Assembly (NCBI RefSeq): GCF_000720425.1
Contig: NZ_JOAJ01000011.1
Coordinates: 62,001-126,000 of the forward strand
Direction of reading: 5' to 3'
Length of the DNA stretch: 64,000 nt
From: Nocardia rhamnosiphila NBRC 108938
GTDB lineage: Bacteria > Actinomycetota > Actinomycetes > Mycobacteriales > Mycobacteriaceae
Below the pieces are notes generated by a model, which did not search any database, was not told where the DNA came from, and was given only the letters and a program-made list of their open reading frames with translations. Of this stretch, positions 51,112 to 59,455 are shown in pieces; the stretch's first letter is position 1, and each line of letters starts with the position of its first letter. The translations under genes were made by a program, and so were the position numbers.

Positions 51112-51909
51112 TCAGCGCACGTTCAGATACTCCAGCAGCTCCCCGTGGAGTAAGCCGTTCGACGCGGCCGCGCTGCCACCGAGGGGGCTCGGATGGCCGT
51201 CGAGACCGGTGAAGCTCCCACCCGCCTCGGTGACTATGACGGCGCCGGCGGCCATATCGCCCGGGGAGAGCGCCGGGTCGGCGCAGACGTCGACCACCCC
51301 CTCCGCGACCATCATGTAGGGCCAGAAGTCGCCGTAGGCGCGCGTGCGCCAGACCGCGCGGGACAGCTGCAGCAAACCGTTCAGCCGGCCGTGCTCCTCC
51401 CAGCCCGTGAGGGTGGAGTACGCGAAGGACGCGTCCGGCAGTTTCGACACCCGGGACACACACAGGCGGGATGCCGAGGAAAGACTACGGCCGGTGAAGG
51501 CACCGTGACCCTGCACGGCCCACCAGCGGCGGCCCAGCGCCGGCGCCGAGACGACGCCGACGACGGGCCGGTAATCGCCGCCCGACACCTCCAGCAGGGA
51601 GATCTGCGTCGCCCACACCGGAACGCCGCGCGCATAGTTCTCGAGGCCGTCGATGGCGTCGACCACCCAGCAGCGGGGGCCGGTGCCGTCCAGGCCCTGC
51701 CCCGCACCGAGAACCGCGTCCCGGGGGCGGGCGCGCTGCAGCTGTCCACGGACCAGCTTTTCCACCGCGGCCTGAGTATCGCTCCATCGGGCCATATCCG
51801 GCCTGGTCTCGATATCGAGGTCCAGGGCCTTGAAGTGGTCCATACTCGCCGCGTCGGCGGTGTCCACGAGCACATGGGCGAAGCGGAGGTCGTCGAGGTG
51901 GTCCATCAT
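51112..51909 (-). CDS. inositol monophosphatase/HisN-like protein with degraded active site
   Basis: 265 residues. The fold is clear from LDIETRPDMARWSDTQAAVE, CWVVDAIDGLENYARGVPVW and RAYGDFWPYMMVAEGVVDVC, closely following histidinol-phosphatase-type members. Key positions have changed: the metal-binding GEE is LGAGQG (both Glu lost), DPIDGT is DAIDGL (Pro and Thr lost), and the WD.AA motif is GDMAA (Trp lost, Asp kept). D84 and D87 remain. A normal Mg-dependent phosphatase reaction is doubtful; it may be a pseudoenzyme. No ribosome site is obvious at the start. Confidence 0.78.
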   Translation of the reverse strand: MMDHLDDLRFAHVLVDTADAASMDHFKALDLDIETRPDMARWSDTQAAVEKLVRGQLQRARPRDAVLGAGQGLDGTGPRCWVVDAIDGLENYARGVPVWATQISLLEVSGGDYRPVVGVVSAPALGRRWWAVQGHGAFTGRSLSSASRLCVSRVSKLPDASFAYSTLTGWEEHGRLNGLLQLSRAVWRTRAYGDFWPYMMVAEGVVDVCADPALSPGDMAAGAVIVTEAGGSFTGLDGHPSPLGGSAAASNGLLHGELLEYLNVR

Positions 51910-52008
51910 GAAACGAAGCTATCCGCACCACACGGACGGTGCCACCGGGCCGCACCCGCCGCGGCCGGCGCACCCGCTACCGCTGCTGCGGCCGCGACCT
52001 CGAAATAT

Positions 52009-52884
52009 TCAGCGACCCAACCGCTTCGAACACTCCGCCATCTCCTCGATCACGAGATCCATGGAGGTGGCGCGACGCGACGCCGACAGCATCATCCGAT
52101 CGGCGCCCAGTCCGCGGGCCCGGTCGAGCTCCGCCTCGTCCACGCGCCGCAACGTGGCTCCGAGCACGAGGGAGATCTCCGCGGGGTCCCGCTCGGCCCG
52201 AGCAGCCGCGGCACGCATCACGCCGATCGCCGTATCCAGTTCCTCGCCGGCCAGACCCAACGGCTGGAACCCGTCGCCCAGCCGGCCGGCCCGCCGGGCA
52301 GCCGCGGCACTGTGGCCCCCGATGTACAGCGGGACACCGGATTCCCGGAGTGGTGTGGGCCGGCTGTACGCACCGGTGAACGAGAAATACTCGCCGGCGA
52401 AGTCCACACTGTCACCTCCGGCCCACAGCGCGCGCATCACCGCAATGGCCTCGTCGGCGATCTCGCCGCGACGATCGAACCGTCCACCGCAGGCCTCGAC
52501 CTCCTCACGCATCCACCCGAGACCGAGGCAGACACGCAGCCGCCCGCCGGAGAGCCGGTCCAGCGTCGCCAGCCGTTTGGCCAGCACCACCGGATTGTGG
52601 TTGGGCAGTACCAGGACACCGGTGGACACACCCAGCGTCGTGGTCGCACCGGCGACGAACGACAGCAGTTCCACGGGGTCCGGGATATCGCAGTCGTCGG
52701 GCAGAGGTGATCGGCCGGTCGGCGAGTAGGGGTACACACTGGCGGTATTCGCGACGACCACCGAATGTTCCACGGCGGAGATCTCGTCGAACCCGAGTGA
52801 CTCCGCCGCCCGGGCGAAGCGCAGAATCTGCTCCGGTTCGCCACTCGACCCCAGTTCGACCGGGATCACCACACCGAGCTTCAT
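52009..52884 (-). CDS. LLM-class F420-dependent oxidoreductase
   Basis: 291 residues from the ATG at 52884 with AAGGAGG seven bases upstream. It starts MKLGVVIPV and continues with ARAAESLGFDEISAVEHSVV, LSFVAGATTTLGVSTGVLVL, PVVLAKRLATLDRLSGGRLR and LGLGWMREEVEACG. This is the TIM-barrel pattern of luciferase-like monooxygenases, in the subgroup that in mycolic-acid actinobacteria mostly uses coenzyme F420. The substrate is unknown. It lies downstream of the FadD gene on the same strand, 61 bases away, and is likely in one transcript with it. Confidence 0.88.
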   Translation of the reverse strand: MKLGVVIPVELGSSGEPEQILRFARAAESLGFDEISAVEHSVVVANTASVYPYSPTGRSPLPDDCDIPDPVELLSFVAGATTTLGVSTGVLVLPNHNPVVLAKRLATLDRLSGGRLRVCLGLGWMREEVEACGGRFDRRGEIADEAIAVMRALWAGGDSVDFAGEYFSFTGAYSRPTPLRESGVPLYIGGHSAAAARRAGRLGDGFQPLGLAGEELDTAIGVMRAAAARAERDPAEISLVLGATLRRVDEAELDRARGLGADRMMLSASRRATSMDLVIEEMAECSKRLGR

Positions 52885-52945
52885 ACCCTGCCTCCTTCGC
52901 CTACACCGGCGCGCGCGCCGCGCCCCGGACTTCCCGGGAACCGCA

Positions 52946-54682
52946 TCATGGACGGGCGACTCCCGGCTCCGGCAGGAATCTCGCGCGGCCGTGGGTGTGG
53001 AATTCACGCTCGAGCGCCTGCTCGTCCGTTTCGGTCAGCGGTACGTACTTCGGCGTCCCACGACCCACCCGGTGGAACACCGGTTCGTCTCCACGCCACA
53101 ACTGCGCCTGCAATTCCCGCTTGAGCACCTTGTTCGATCCGGTCACCGGCAATCTCGACGACACCCGCACGAACCGGGGCGCCGACTTGGTACCGAGATC
53201 GTCCTGACCGGCCAGGAACTCCGCGAACTCGTCCGGATCGAAGTCGGAGTCCTCGGCGACCTCGATCGCGGCCATCACCTGGTCGCCCGAGCGCGGATCG
53301 GGCACCGCGTACACACCGGTCGCGATGATCTTCGGGTGCCGCCGCAGAATCCGCTCGATCAGCAGCGCCGAGATGTTCTCCCCGTCCACGCGGATCCAGT
53401 CGCCCCGCCGGCCGGCGAAATAGATGAACCCGGCTTCGTCGATATAGCCGAGATCACCGGTCCAGTACCAGCCGTGCCGGATCCGCTCGGCCACCGCGGA
53501 CTCGTTCTTGTAATACCCCTCGAAACGTTTCGCGCCGCCCTTGTCGACCATCTCGCCGATGGCCTCGTCCGGGTTGACAACCCGGCCGTGCCGGTCGAGT
53601 TCCGCCCGGGCACATTCACGCCGGGTCTCCGGGTGCACCACGACGATATCGCTGTGCGCCGGCCGGCCCAGCGCGCCCGCGGGTGTATCCGGGTCCGGCT
53701 TCACCGACCCGGCGCCCTCGGACGACCCGTAACCCTCCAGCAGCTCGGCCCCGAATCGGCGCGAGAACTCCGCCCGGTCCTCCGGCGATGCCTCGGTGCC
53801 GAACCCGCGGACGAGGGTGTTGTCGGTATCGTCGGGCCGCTCCGGGGTGGCCATCAGGTAGCTCAACGCCTTGCCCACATAGGTGAAGAACGTGACGCCG
53901 AAGAACCGCACATCCGGTAGGAATCCGGAGGCGGAGAACTTCGGTGTCAGGCAGACGGTCGCACCATTGGCCAGGGCCGGTGCCCACAACGCCATCAGCG
54001 CGTTGCCGTGGAACAACGGCATACAGCAGTAGTCGACATCTGCGCGCACATGACCGTATTTCTCGGTGTTCGCGTACGCGAGGCGTGCCAACCGGCCCTG
54101 GCTGCACCGCACCGCCTTGGACATCCCGGTGGTTCCGGAGGTGAACAACAGCAGGAACAGCGCCGATTCGACCACCGCCGGGCCGGCCGTGGGCTCCTCG
54201 ACCCGGTGCGCGGCCACCCGGTCGAGGTAGGACGGTGTGTCGACGAGGAGGAACCGGTCCGCGCTCAACCCGAGGTCGAGATCACCGATCCGCGCCATGC
54301 CCGCGGAATCGGTGACGATCAGTTGACAGTCGACATAGCGGATCTCGGCCTCGAGTTCGGCGCCACGCCGCGTCGGGTTGATGCCGGCGATCACCGCCCC
54401 GCTCAGGGCCGCACCGCCGAGCCAGAACAGGAACTCGGGAGTGTTCTCGAGCAGCACACCGATATGGAACGGGCCGTCGACGCGCAGCGAGGTGGCCAGT
54501 GCACCCCGGGCCGCGCTCTCGCGCACCGTCTCGTCCCAGGTCCAGTCCCGCTCCCGGGTCCGTACACCCGGATGTGTGTCGCCGAGACGATCGAGCAGCA
54601 TCTCCGCTATCGTCACGCGTTCCAACTCGGCTCCTGTCCTCGTTCCGGATGCCATCCGGTCCCGCTGGTTCCGCGTCGGCAT
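52946..54682 (-). CDS. FadD-type acyl-CoA synthetase
   Basis: 578 residues; an ATG at 54655 is an alternative start. The AMP-binding P-loop is LLLFTSGTTGMSKAVRCSQG, the adenine motif LLEGYGSSEGAG, the GD motif GWYWTGDLGYIDEAGFIYFA and the hinge RRGDWIRVDGENIS. A C-terminal Lys (TGSNKVLKRELQ) supplies the adenylation lysine. The enzyme would activate a carboxylic acid, probably a fatty or steroid-side-chain acid, to its CoA ester via an acyl-adenylate. The IRVDGEN hinge and the long linker are typical of FadD17/FadD1-like mycobacterial enzymes. First gene of a probable operon with the LLM oxidoreductase. Confidence 0.9.
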   Translation of the reverse strand: MPTRNQRDRMASGTRTGAELERVTIAEMLLDRLGDTHPGVRTRERDWTWDETVRESAARGALATSLRVDGPFHIGVLLENTPEFLFWLGGAALSGAVIAGINPTRRGAELEAEIRYVDCQLIVTDSAGMARIGDLDLGLSADRFLLVDTPSYLDRVAAHRVEEPTAGPAVVESALFLLLFTSGTTGMSKAVRCSQGRLARLAYANTEKYGHVRADVDYCCMPLFHGNALMALWAPALANGATVCLTPKFSASGFLPDVRFFGVTFFTYVGKALSYLMATPERPDDTDNTLVRGFGTEASPEDRAEFSRRFGAELLEGYGSSEGAGSVKPDPDTPAGALGRPAHSDIVVVHPETRRECARAELDRHGRVVNPDEAIGEMVDKGGAKRFEGYYKNESAVAERIRHGWYWTGDLGYIDEAGFIYFAGRRGDWIRVDGENISALLIERILRRHPKIIATGVYAVPDPRSGDQVMAAIEVAEDSDFDPDEFAEFLAGQDDLGTKSAPRFVRVSSRLPVTGSNKVLKRELQAQLWRGDEPVFHRVGRGTPKYVPLTETDEQALEREFHTHGRARFLPEPGVARP

Positions 54683-54783
54683 CTCGCTCCGACGCTATCC
54701 ATCTCGGCGCCCGGCGCGTCGGTGCGGTCTCGGCCAGTGGAAAGGTGCCGCGCGCTCGCGCCGAGCCGTGCGATCTTGTCTCC

Positions 54784-55269
54784 ATGGACCTCGAGCACAC
54801 GATCACCCGGCTCGCCGCGATCGAGGCGATCAGAGACCTGATCTTCGCCTATTCCCATCTGATCGACCGGGGCGCGCTCGACGAAGTGGCGGAGCTGTTC
54901 GCGGACGCGGTGTACGGCCGGTGTGACGGGGCGGGCGTTCCGATCGGCGAACTCATCATCGCGGACGCGCGGGCGGTGCTGGCCGCCAATCGGAGATTCA
55001 TCAAAATGCACGGCGTGCCGGAGTCGCCGCGGACGAAGCACCTCACCACGAACGTCCGAATCCAGGTCGCGGACAACAACACCGAGGCGACCGCGCTGTC
55101 GTACGTGACGGTGGTGCAGGCAGCCGGCGAACTGCCGCTGCAGCCCATTCTCACCGGCCGCTACTTCGACGAGTTCGCGTTCGGCGCCGGGAGCTGGCGG
55201 TTCACCCGGCGACTGTGCTGCATCGACCACACCGGCGACCTCAGCGAGCACGCGCGACGCGCGCCGTAA
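54784..55269 (+). CDS. SnoaL-like (NTF2 fold) protein
   Basis: 161 residues. ITRLAAIEAIRDLIFAYSHL at the N-terminus, DEVAELFADAVYGRC, then HLTTNVRIQVADNNTEATAL and a last strand with WRFTRRLCCID give the SnoaL_4 cone-shaped fold. Members act as isomerases or dehydratases or bind hydrophobic ligands. It is divergent from the FadD gene (101 bases between starts), so a role near acyl or polyketide metabolism is plausible. No catalytic dyad can be fixed. Confidence 0.82.
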   Translation: MDLEHTITRLAAIEAIRDLIFAYSHLIDRGALDEVAELFADAVYGRCDGAGVPIGELIIADARAVLAANRRFIKMHGVPESPRTKHLTTNVRIQVADNNTEATALSYVTVVQAAGELPLQPILTGRYFDEFAFGAGSWRFTRRLCCIDHTGDLSEHARRAP

Positions 55270-55270
55270 A

Positions 55271-55322
55271 CCGGCACCGGCCGCCGACAAGCGCAGCATC
55301 CGACGGTCGCGGGCGGTGCCGG
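55271..55322. terminator. hairpin between convergent genes
   Basis: CCGGCACCG and CGGTGCCGG (9 bp) pair across a 34-base loop between the SnoaL-like gene and the convergent thioesterase, followed by CGTTCTG. The long loop lowers confidence. Confidence 0.35.
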
Positions 55323-55345
55323 CGTTCTGTCCGGGTCGCCCGGCA

Positions 55346-56002
55346 CTAGCGCGGGCGGGCGACCGTCTTGTCGATGAACAGGCCTGCCACGGAGACACAG
55401 AGCGTCCCGTCGGCGGTGCGGATCTCGCCGATCGAGTTGATCTTGGAACCTTCCTGCGAAACCATCCGGCCCCGCACCGTGAGCGGCACGAACAAGGGCG
55501 TCGGCCGGTGATACCGCACATTCAGCTGCGCGGTAGGACCGTTGCGTCCGGCCCACGTATTGGCGACCCCGAGGGTGTGATCGAGCAGTTGCGCGGCCAC
55601 TCCCCCGTGCACATGGCCCGGCGGCCCCTGATACGGGATGGTCAACGTGACCACCCCGTCGACCGACCCCTCCCCGCGACCGGTGAGCACCAGCGGCGGT
55701 GCGATGGCGTTCTCCGGGCCGGTCACCGGGTCATGGCGGGTGACGCCCTCCCCGTGCCACATATCGACCAGCCGTTCGGCAACCGCCGGGGCGTGTTGCT
55801 CGAGATGGTCGGCGATACTGTCGAGTTCTTCGGCCACGCGATCGAGGTTCGCATTCGCGCGGTCGGTGCGCAGCAATGCGTCGACCACCCGCCGCGCCGC
55901 GGCAGTCGCGCGGTCGACGGGCGCGTCCCCCGGTGCCGAGGTCAGCACCGTGCCATCCGGAGAATCGTCCACTGTCGGACGAACGTTCGGACCGTGGCTC
56001 AT
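55346..56002 (-). CDS. PaaI-like acyl-CoA thioesterase
   Basis: 218 residues from an ATG with GGAGG five bases upstream. The C-terminal 120 residues are a hotdog domain: GPPGHVHGGVAAQLLDHTLG is the signature (G..HGG...LLD), followed by TAQLNVRYHRPTPL and ICVSVAGLFIDK-like end strands. The N-terminal 95 residues are helical and often precede the hotdog in actinobacterial members. It should hydrolyse an acyl-CoA thioester in the cytoplasm. The neighbours (FadD ligase, SnoaL proteins) fit acyl-CoA metabolism. Confidence 0.87.
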   Translation of the reverse strand: MSHGPNVRPTVDDSPDGTVLTSAPGDAPVDRATAAARRVVDALLRTDRANANLDRVAEELDSIADHLEQHAPAVAERLVDMWHGEGVTRHDPVTGPENAIAPPLVLTGRGEGSVDGVVTLTIPYQGPPGHVHGGVAAQLLDHTLGVANTWAGRNGPTAQLNVRYHRPTPLFVPLTVRGRMVSQEGSKINSIGEIRTADGTLCVSVAGLFIDKTVARPR

Positions 56003-56143
56003 CGAACCTCCAGAGTGACGCGGGTAGGCGCCGGTCGATATCTCGCGGCGTGGCCCGGAGGTTAGTGGTGCGCACCGAGGGAGCGGGCGTCGAAGTCCCA
56101 CCCACCGAGAAGACGGTTCGGCCCAGGGGCGATTCGAGCTGAG

Positions 56144-56620
56144 ATGGAGAGTATGGAACCTACCGACCGTCTTGCCGTACTCACGCTCGCGGCGCGATAC
56201 GCGCAGGCCGTCGATCGCCGGGATCCCGCGGCGCTGGAATCCCTGTTCGCGCCCGAGATGGTGCTGCTGCTGCCGCCCGAACTGAACAGGACGAACGCAC
56301 CGAGCGAACTACGCGGCCGGGAGCCGGTGGCCCGGTCGGTGGTGGAATCGGTATCGCATCTGGTGGCCACCCGACACGTCGTCGAACAGCAGATACTCGA
56401 ACCCGCCACCGCCCGCGACGCCCACGGTGAGACCTATTGCACGGCGCACCATATCTATTCGCGGGGTGACGGGCACCGGGACCATCGCCTCGCCCTCCGA
56501 TATCAGGACACCTTCCTCTACACCGAAGGTGCCTGGTTGTTCTCCCGGCGGGACCTCGTGGTCGACTTCGCCGAGGATGTGCCGGTGACCCGGTCGGCGC
56601 CGCACGGGGCCACGGGGTGA
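56144..56620 (+). CDS. SnoaL-like (NTF2 fold) protein
   Basis: 158 residues; an ATG at 56153 is an alternative start. RLAVLTLAARYAQAVDRRDP, ALESLFAPEMVLLLPPE, VSHLVATRHVVEQQIL and a final WLFSRRDLVVDF give a SnoaL_4-type fold, with the usual DRRD and a His pair (ATRH, CTAHH) in the pocket. Divergent from the thioesterase. Function unknown; possibly a small-molecule isomerase or hydratase. Confidence 0.8.
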   Translation: MESMEPTDRLAVLTLAARYAQAVDRRDPAALESLFAPEMVLLLPPELNRTNAPSELRGREPVARSVVESVSHLVATRHVVEQQILEPATARDAHGETYCTAHHIYSRGDGHRDHRLALRYQDTFLYTEGAWLFSRRDLVVDFAEDVPVTRSAPHGATG

Positions 56621-56629
56621 GCACGGTCA

Positions 56630-57385
56630 TCAGGGGTCGAGCTGGGACAGGGCGAATGCTGTCAGGAAGCCGGACACGGTGATCAGGCCGATCCAGATAT
56701 GAGCGTGTTCGAACGCTTCCGGGATCATCGTGTCGGCGATCATCGCCAGGATCGCCCCGGCGGCCAACGCGGTGATCGCGGCCAGCACGGTCGCCGACGC
56801 ACCGCCGAGCAAGCCGTAACCGGCCATCGCCGCCGCGCCGCTGATCACCGCGATACCGGCCCACAGGGTGAACACATACCCGGGGCCGCGGCCGGCGCGG
56901 CGCATCCCCGAAGCGCTGGACAGTCCTTCGGGGACATTGCTGATGAACACCGCCGCGACGGTCACGGCGCTGACGGCGCCGCCTCCGAGCAAGGTGGTGC
57001 CGATGACGATCGACTCCGGAATTCCGTCCAGTAACGCGCCCAGGGCGATCGCGGTGCCGGAACCGGATTGTTCGGATTCCGAGGGTTGCTGGTCGCCCGA
57101 GCGTTTGCGGTGCCGCGCCCCGCGCCGGGCCAGCACGATATTCGCGAACGTGTAGATCAGTGCCCCGGCGATCGCGCCGAACGCGGTGGGCACCATTCCG
57201 CCCCGTTCGTGGGCTTCGGCGATCAACTCGAACGATACGGCCGACAGCAAGACACCGCTGCCGAAGGCCATCACACTGGCCACGATCGCCACCGGTATCC
57301 GGGCAAGGTACCCGACCAGGGCGCCCAGCAGCAGCGATGATCCGGCCAGCAATCCCCAGCCGCCCGCGACCAACACATCCCACAC
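56630..57385 (-). CDS. ZIP-family metal transporter
   Basis: 251 residues with about eight membrane helices. The hallmark transport helices are GALLDGIPESIVIGTTLLGG and FISNVPEGLSSASGMRRAGR. In typical ZIPs these contain H-N-x-P-E-G and H-x-x-P-E; here the Pro-Glu cores are kept but His is replaced by Gly/Asp and Ser/Asn, a form seen in a subset of bacterial ZIPs. A His/Arg/Lys-rich loop (ARRGARHRKRSGDQ) lies between helices 3 and 4. It likely moves divalent metal into the cytoplasm; the metal is uncertain. Confidence 0.85.
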   Translation of the reverse strand: MWDVLVAGGWGLLAGSSLLLGALVGYLARIPVAIVASVMAFGSGVLLSAVSFELIAEAHERGGMVPTAFGAIAGALIYTFANIVLARRGARHRKRSGDQQPSESEQSGSGTAIALGALLDGIPESIVIGTTLLGGGAVSAVTVAAVFISNVPEGLSSASGMRRAGRGPGYVFTLWAGIAVISGAAAMAGYGLLGGASATVLAAITALAAGAILAMIADTMIPEAFEHAHIWIGLITVSGFLTAFALSQLDP

Positions 57386-57552
57386 GCGCGAATCGTCTCC
57401 TCACACACTGTGCCCGGGGGCACCACTCATCGAGCCCTCGGCTACCCGCGACGATCGCGGAGAAACCGGCGGCGGCCGACGCCGGCGACCCGGGCACACG
57501 AAACCCGGGTCAGCGGAACGGATTCCGACCGGGCATGCCTGTCCGGGACAGG

Positions 57553-58071
57553 CTACGCGGGGGCGACGGTGCCGCGGCGCCGGAAACCGGCCGGGGTCTC
57601 CACATGCACCCAGCAGCCGCTCGCGCCGTCGCCCAGGGCGGCCAGCGGCGGGGGCAGAAACGACGGCGGAGCGAATCGCACGTCGGTGCGCTGCGTGGCC
57701 GTGGTGACCACAGCGGCCTGTTCGGGCCCGCTCCATTCGCTGACCCACAACCCGCCCACGATCCACACCGGGGGTGTGGCGCCATCGGCGAGGGTGACCC
57801 TCACCGGATCGCCCACGTATTCACCCCACACCACCCACCATCGGCCCGGAGTGTTCGAGGCGATCGGCCCCGACACCCCGACGGCCATATCCGCGCGCCC
57901 CGACCACGGCCGCCACAGCAGTTCGTCCGCGCCGGCCTCGGTCACGATCTCCCCACCCGGCTGCGGCTGGGTTACCCGGAAGCAGCGATCGGAGCCGCGC
58001 CACTGTAATCGCATCCCCGACAGTGGTAACACTTCCGACTCGAGATTCGACTCGTGATATCCGTTCGCCAT
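57553..58071 (-). CDS. hypothetical protein, 172 aa
   Basis: The ATG at 58071 has GAGGAG five bases upstream, with a GTG directly before it. The protein is soluble, Trp- and Gly-rich and predicted mostly beta (MRLQWRGSDRCFRVTQPQPG, GRWWVVWGEYVGDPVRVTLA, VWIVGGLWVSEWSGPEQAAV). I do not recognise a family. It lies downstream of the truncated AMP-binding gene on the same strand. Confidence 0.6.
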   Translation of the reverse strand: MANGYHESNLESEVLPLSGMRLQWRGSDRCFRVTQPQPGGEIVTEAGADELLWRPWSGRADMAVGVSGPIASNTPGRWWVVWGEYVGDPVRVTLADGATPPVWIVGGLWVSEWSGPEQAAVVTTATQRTDVRFAPPSFLPPPLAALGDGASGCWVHVETPAGFRRRGTVAPA

Positions 58072-58341
58072 CACGGCTCCTCACTCCTGCGCTGCTCCGC
58101 TCCCGTACTGCCCCGGAGCGCCGACACCGGCCGTGCTACCCACCCCTCCTGTTACTAAACCGTGATCATGAAGAGGGCCGTCCCGCTCCCCGAGACCGCG
58201 GCGACCGTCGACCGGCCGTGCCCCGGTCGCCCCTGGGGGTCACCGGGGGATGGGCTGCCGGCGCACGCACCCGTCATGACCGGCCGGGACATCACGGGTG
58301 CGTGTTCGGCTCCGCCGTCACGTATCGGGGTTGTGGCCCGG

Positions 58342-59289
58342 TCATGTCATCGAGCGCGGGCGGCACGAGGGCGGCCGAATCTCGGGGGCCGGTGTGCGAA
58401 CGGGCCGTGGTCGTGGCGGGAAGTCGGTCAGCCCGTGATCGTGCATTATCGGTATGCCGTAGCGGCGCTCGAAAGCGGTCCGCAGTTCCGGGCCGGTTTG
58501 CGCGGTACTACAGATGGCGATCCGCACCGACGAGATATGCGGTCGGCTCCCGCCGGGTAGCTCGGACAGCCGGCGGTACACCGCCGGGGCCGCCGCGAAA
58601 CAGGTGGCGCCGCTGGACTCGATCCGGTCGAAGAATGTCGCGGGATCGAACGGGGCGATGGTGGCACGTCCGTCGGCGAGCAGCGGCGCCAACACCCCCA
58701 GGACGATGCCGTCGACATGGGACAGCGGCTGGATCGACAGACTGTGGTCGGTGCCGGTGATCGCGAAGATCTCGATCGCCAATCGGCACAGCGCGTTGAG
58801 GTTCATATGGTCGAGCACGGCAATCGTCGACTCGTCCCCGGATCCCCCGACGGGCACGAGTAGTGCCGGTGCGTCGTCACTCACCCGCGCCGGCTCAGCA
58901 GTGTCGGGATCGGCTGCGGTGAGCCGGTCGGCGGAAACGACGGAACGCACCGGGCCGGCAGGAGCCGGATCGTGCGCGGCGACCAGAACCCGGGCGCCCG
59001 CGCGGGCCATGCGGCGGCCGGCTTCTCCGGCGGGTGACGCCGGATCGAGCGGGGCGACAGCGGCGCCCACCCGCCACGCGGCGAAGAGGGTGACGACGAA
59101 GGCGGCGGTATCGGGCAGCATGACCGCGAGCACGTCGCCGGTCGACACGCCGGCGGCGCGCAGCGAGGTCGTCGCCCGCCGCACGGCGTCCAGGAACGCG
59201 GCATTGTTCAGTTCGGTGCTGTCGTCGGAGACGGCCGCGGCGTATGGAGCGAGTACCGCACGGCAGTCCGGGAGTACTGCAAGGTTCAT
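58342..59289 (-). CDS. AMP-binding protein, truncated and degenerate
   Basis: 315 residues from an ATG with GAGGA upstream. The N-terminal two thirds follow acyl-AMP ligases: ELNNAAFLDAVRRATTSLRA, VLAVMLPDTAAFVVTLFAAW, GAAVAPLDPASP, LPLSHV-like SIQPLSHVDGIV, then TGPELRTAFERRYGIP and HDHGLTD in place of YGxTE. The ATP P-loop position reads LLVPVGGSGDESTIAVLDHM rather than TSGTTGxPK. Sequence homology ends at GLTD: the next 30 residues are Pro/Arg-rich and the stop follows, so the C-terminal 180-200 residues with the catalytic Lys are missing. Probably a decaying gene. Confidence 0.7.
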   Translation of the reverse strand: MNLAVLPDCRAVLAPYAAAVSDDSTELNNAAFLDAVRRATTSLRAAGVSTGDVLAVMLPDTAAFVVTLFAAWRVGAAVAPLDPASPAGEAGRRMARAGARVLVAAHDPAPAGPVRSVVSADRLTAADPDTAEPARVSDDAPALLVPVGGSGDESTIAVLDHMNLNALCRLAIEIFAITGTDHSLSIQPLSHVDGIVLGVLAPLLADGRATIAPFDPATFFDRIESSGATCFAAAPAVYRRLSELPGGSRPHISSVRIAICSTAQTGPELRTAFERRYGIPIMHDHGLTDFPPRPRPVRTPAPEIRPPSCRPRSMT

Positions 59290-59455
59290 AGGCGATCCTC
59301 GGGGCAGTGGTCCAGGTGTTGTGCGTCCACGGTAGGAATTTCCGGCCGCCGGGTCTCCGTCGCGCGCCGATGAAGTCCACGGTGGTCTTTGTCTCCGGGA
59401 AACAAGCGGATGGACAGTTCCTGCGGGCGGCCCGGACAGAGGTACGGTTGACGGT

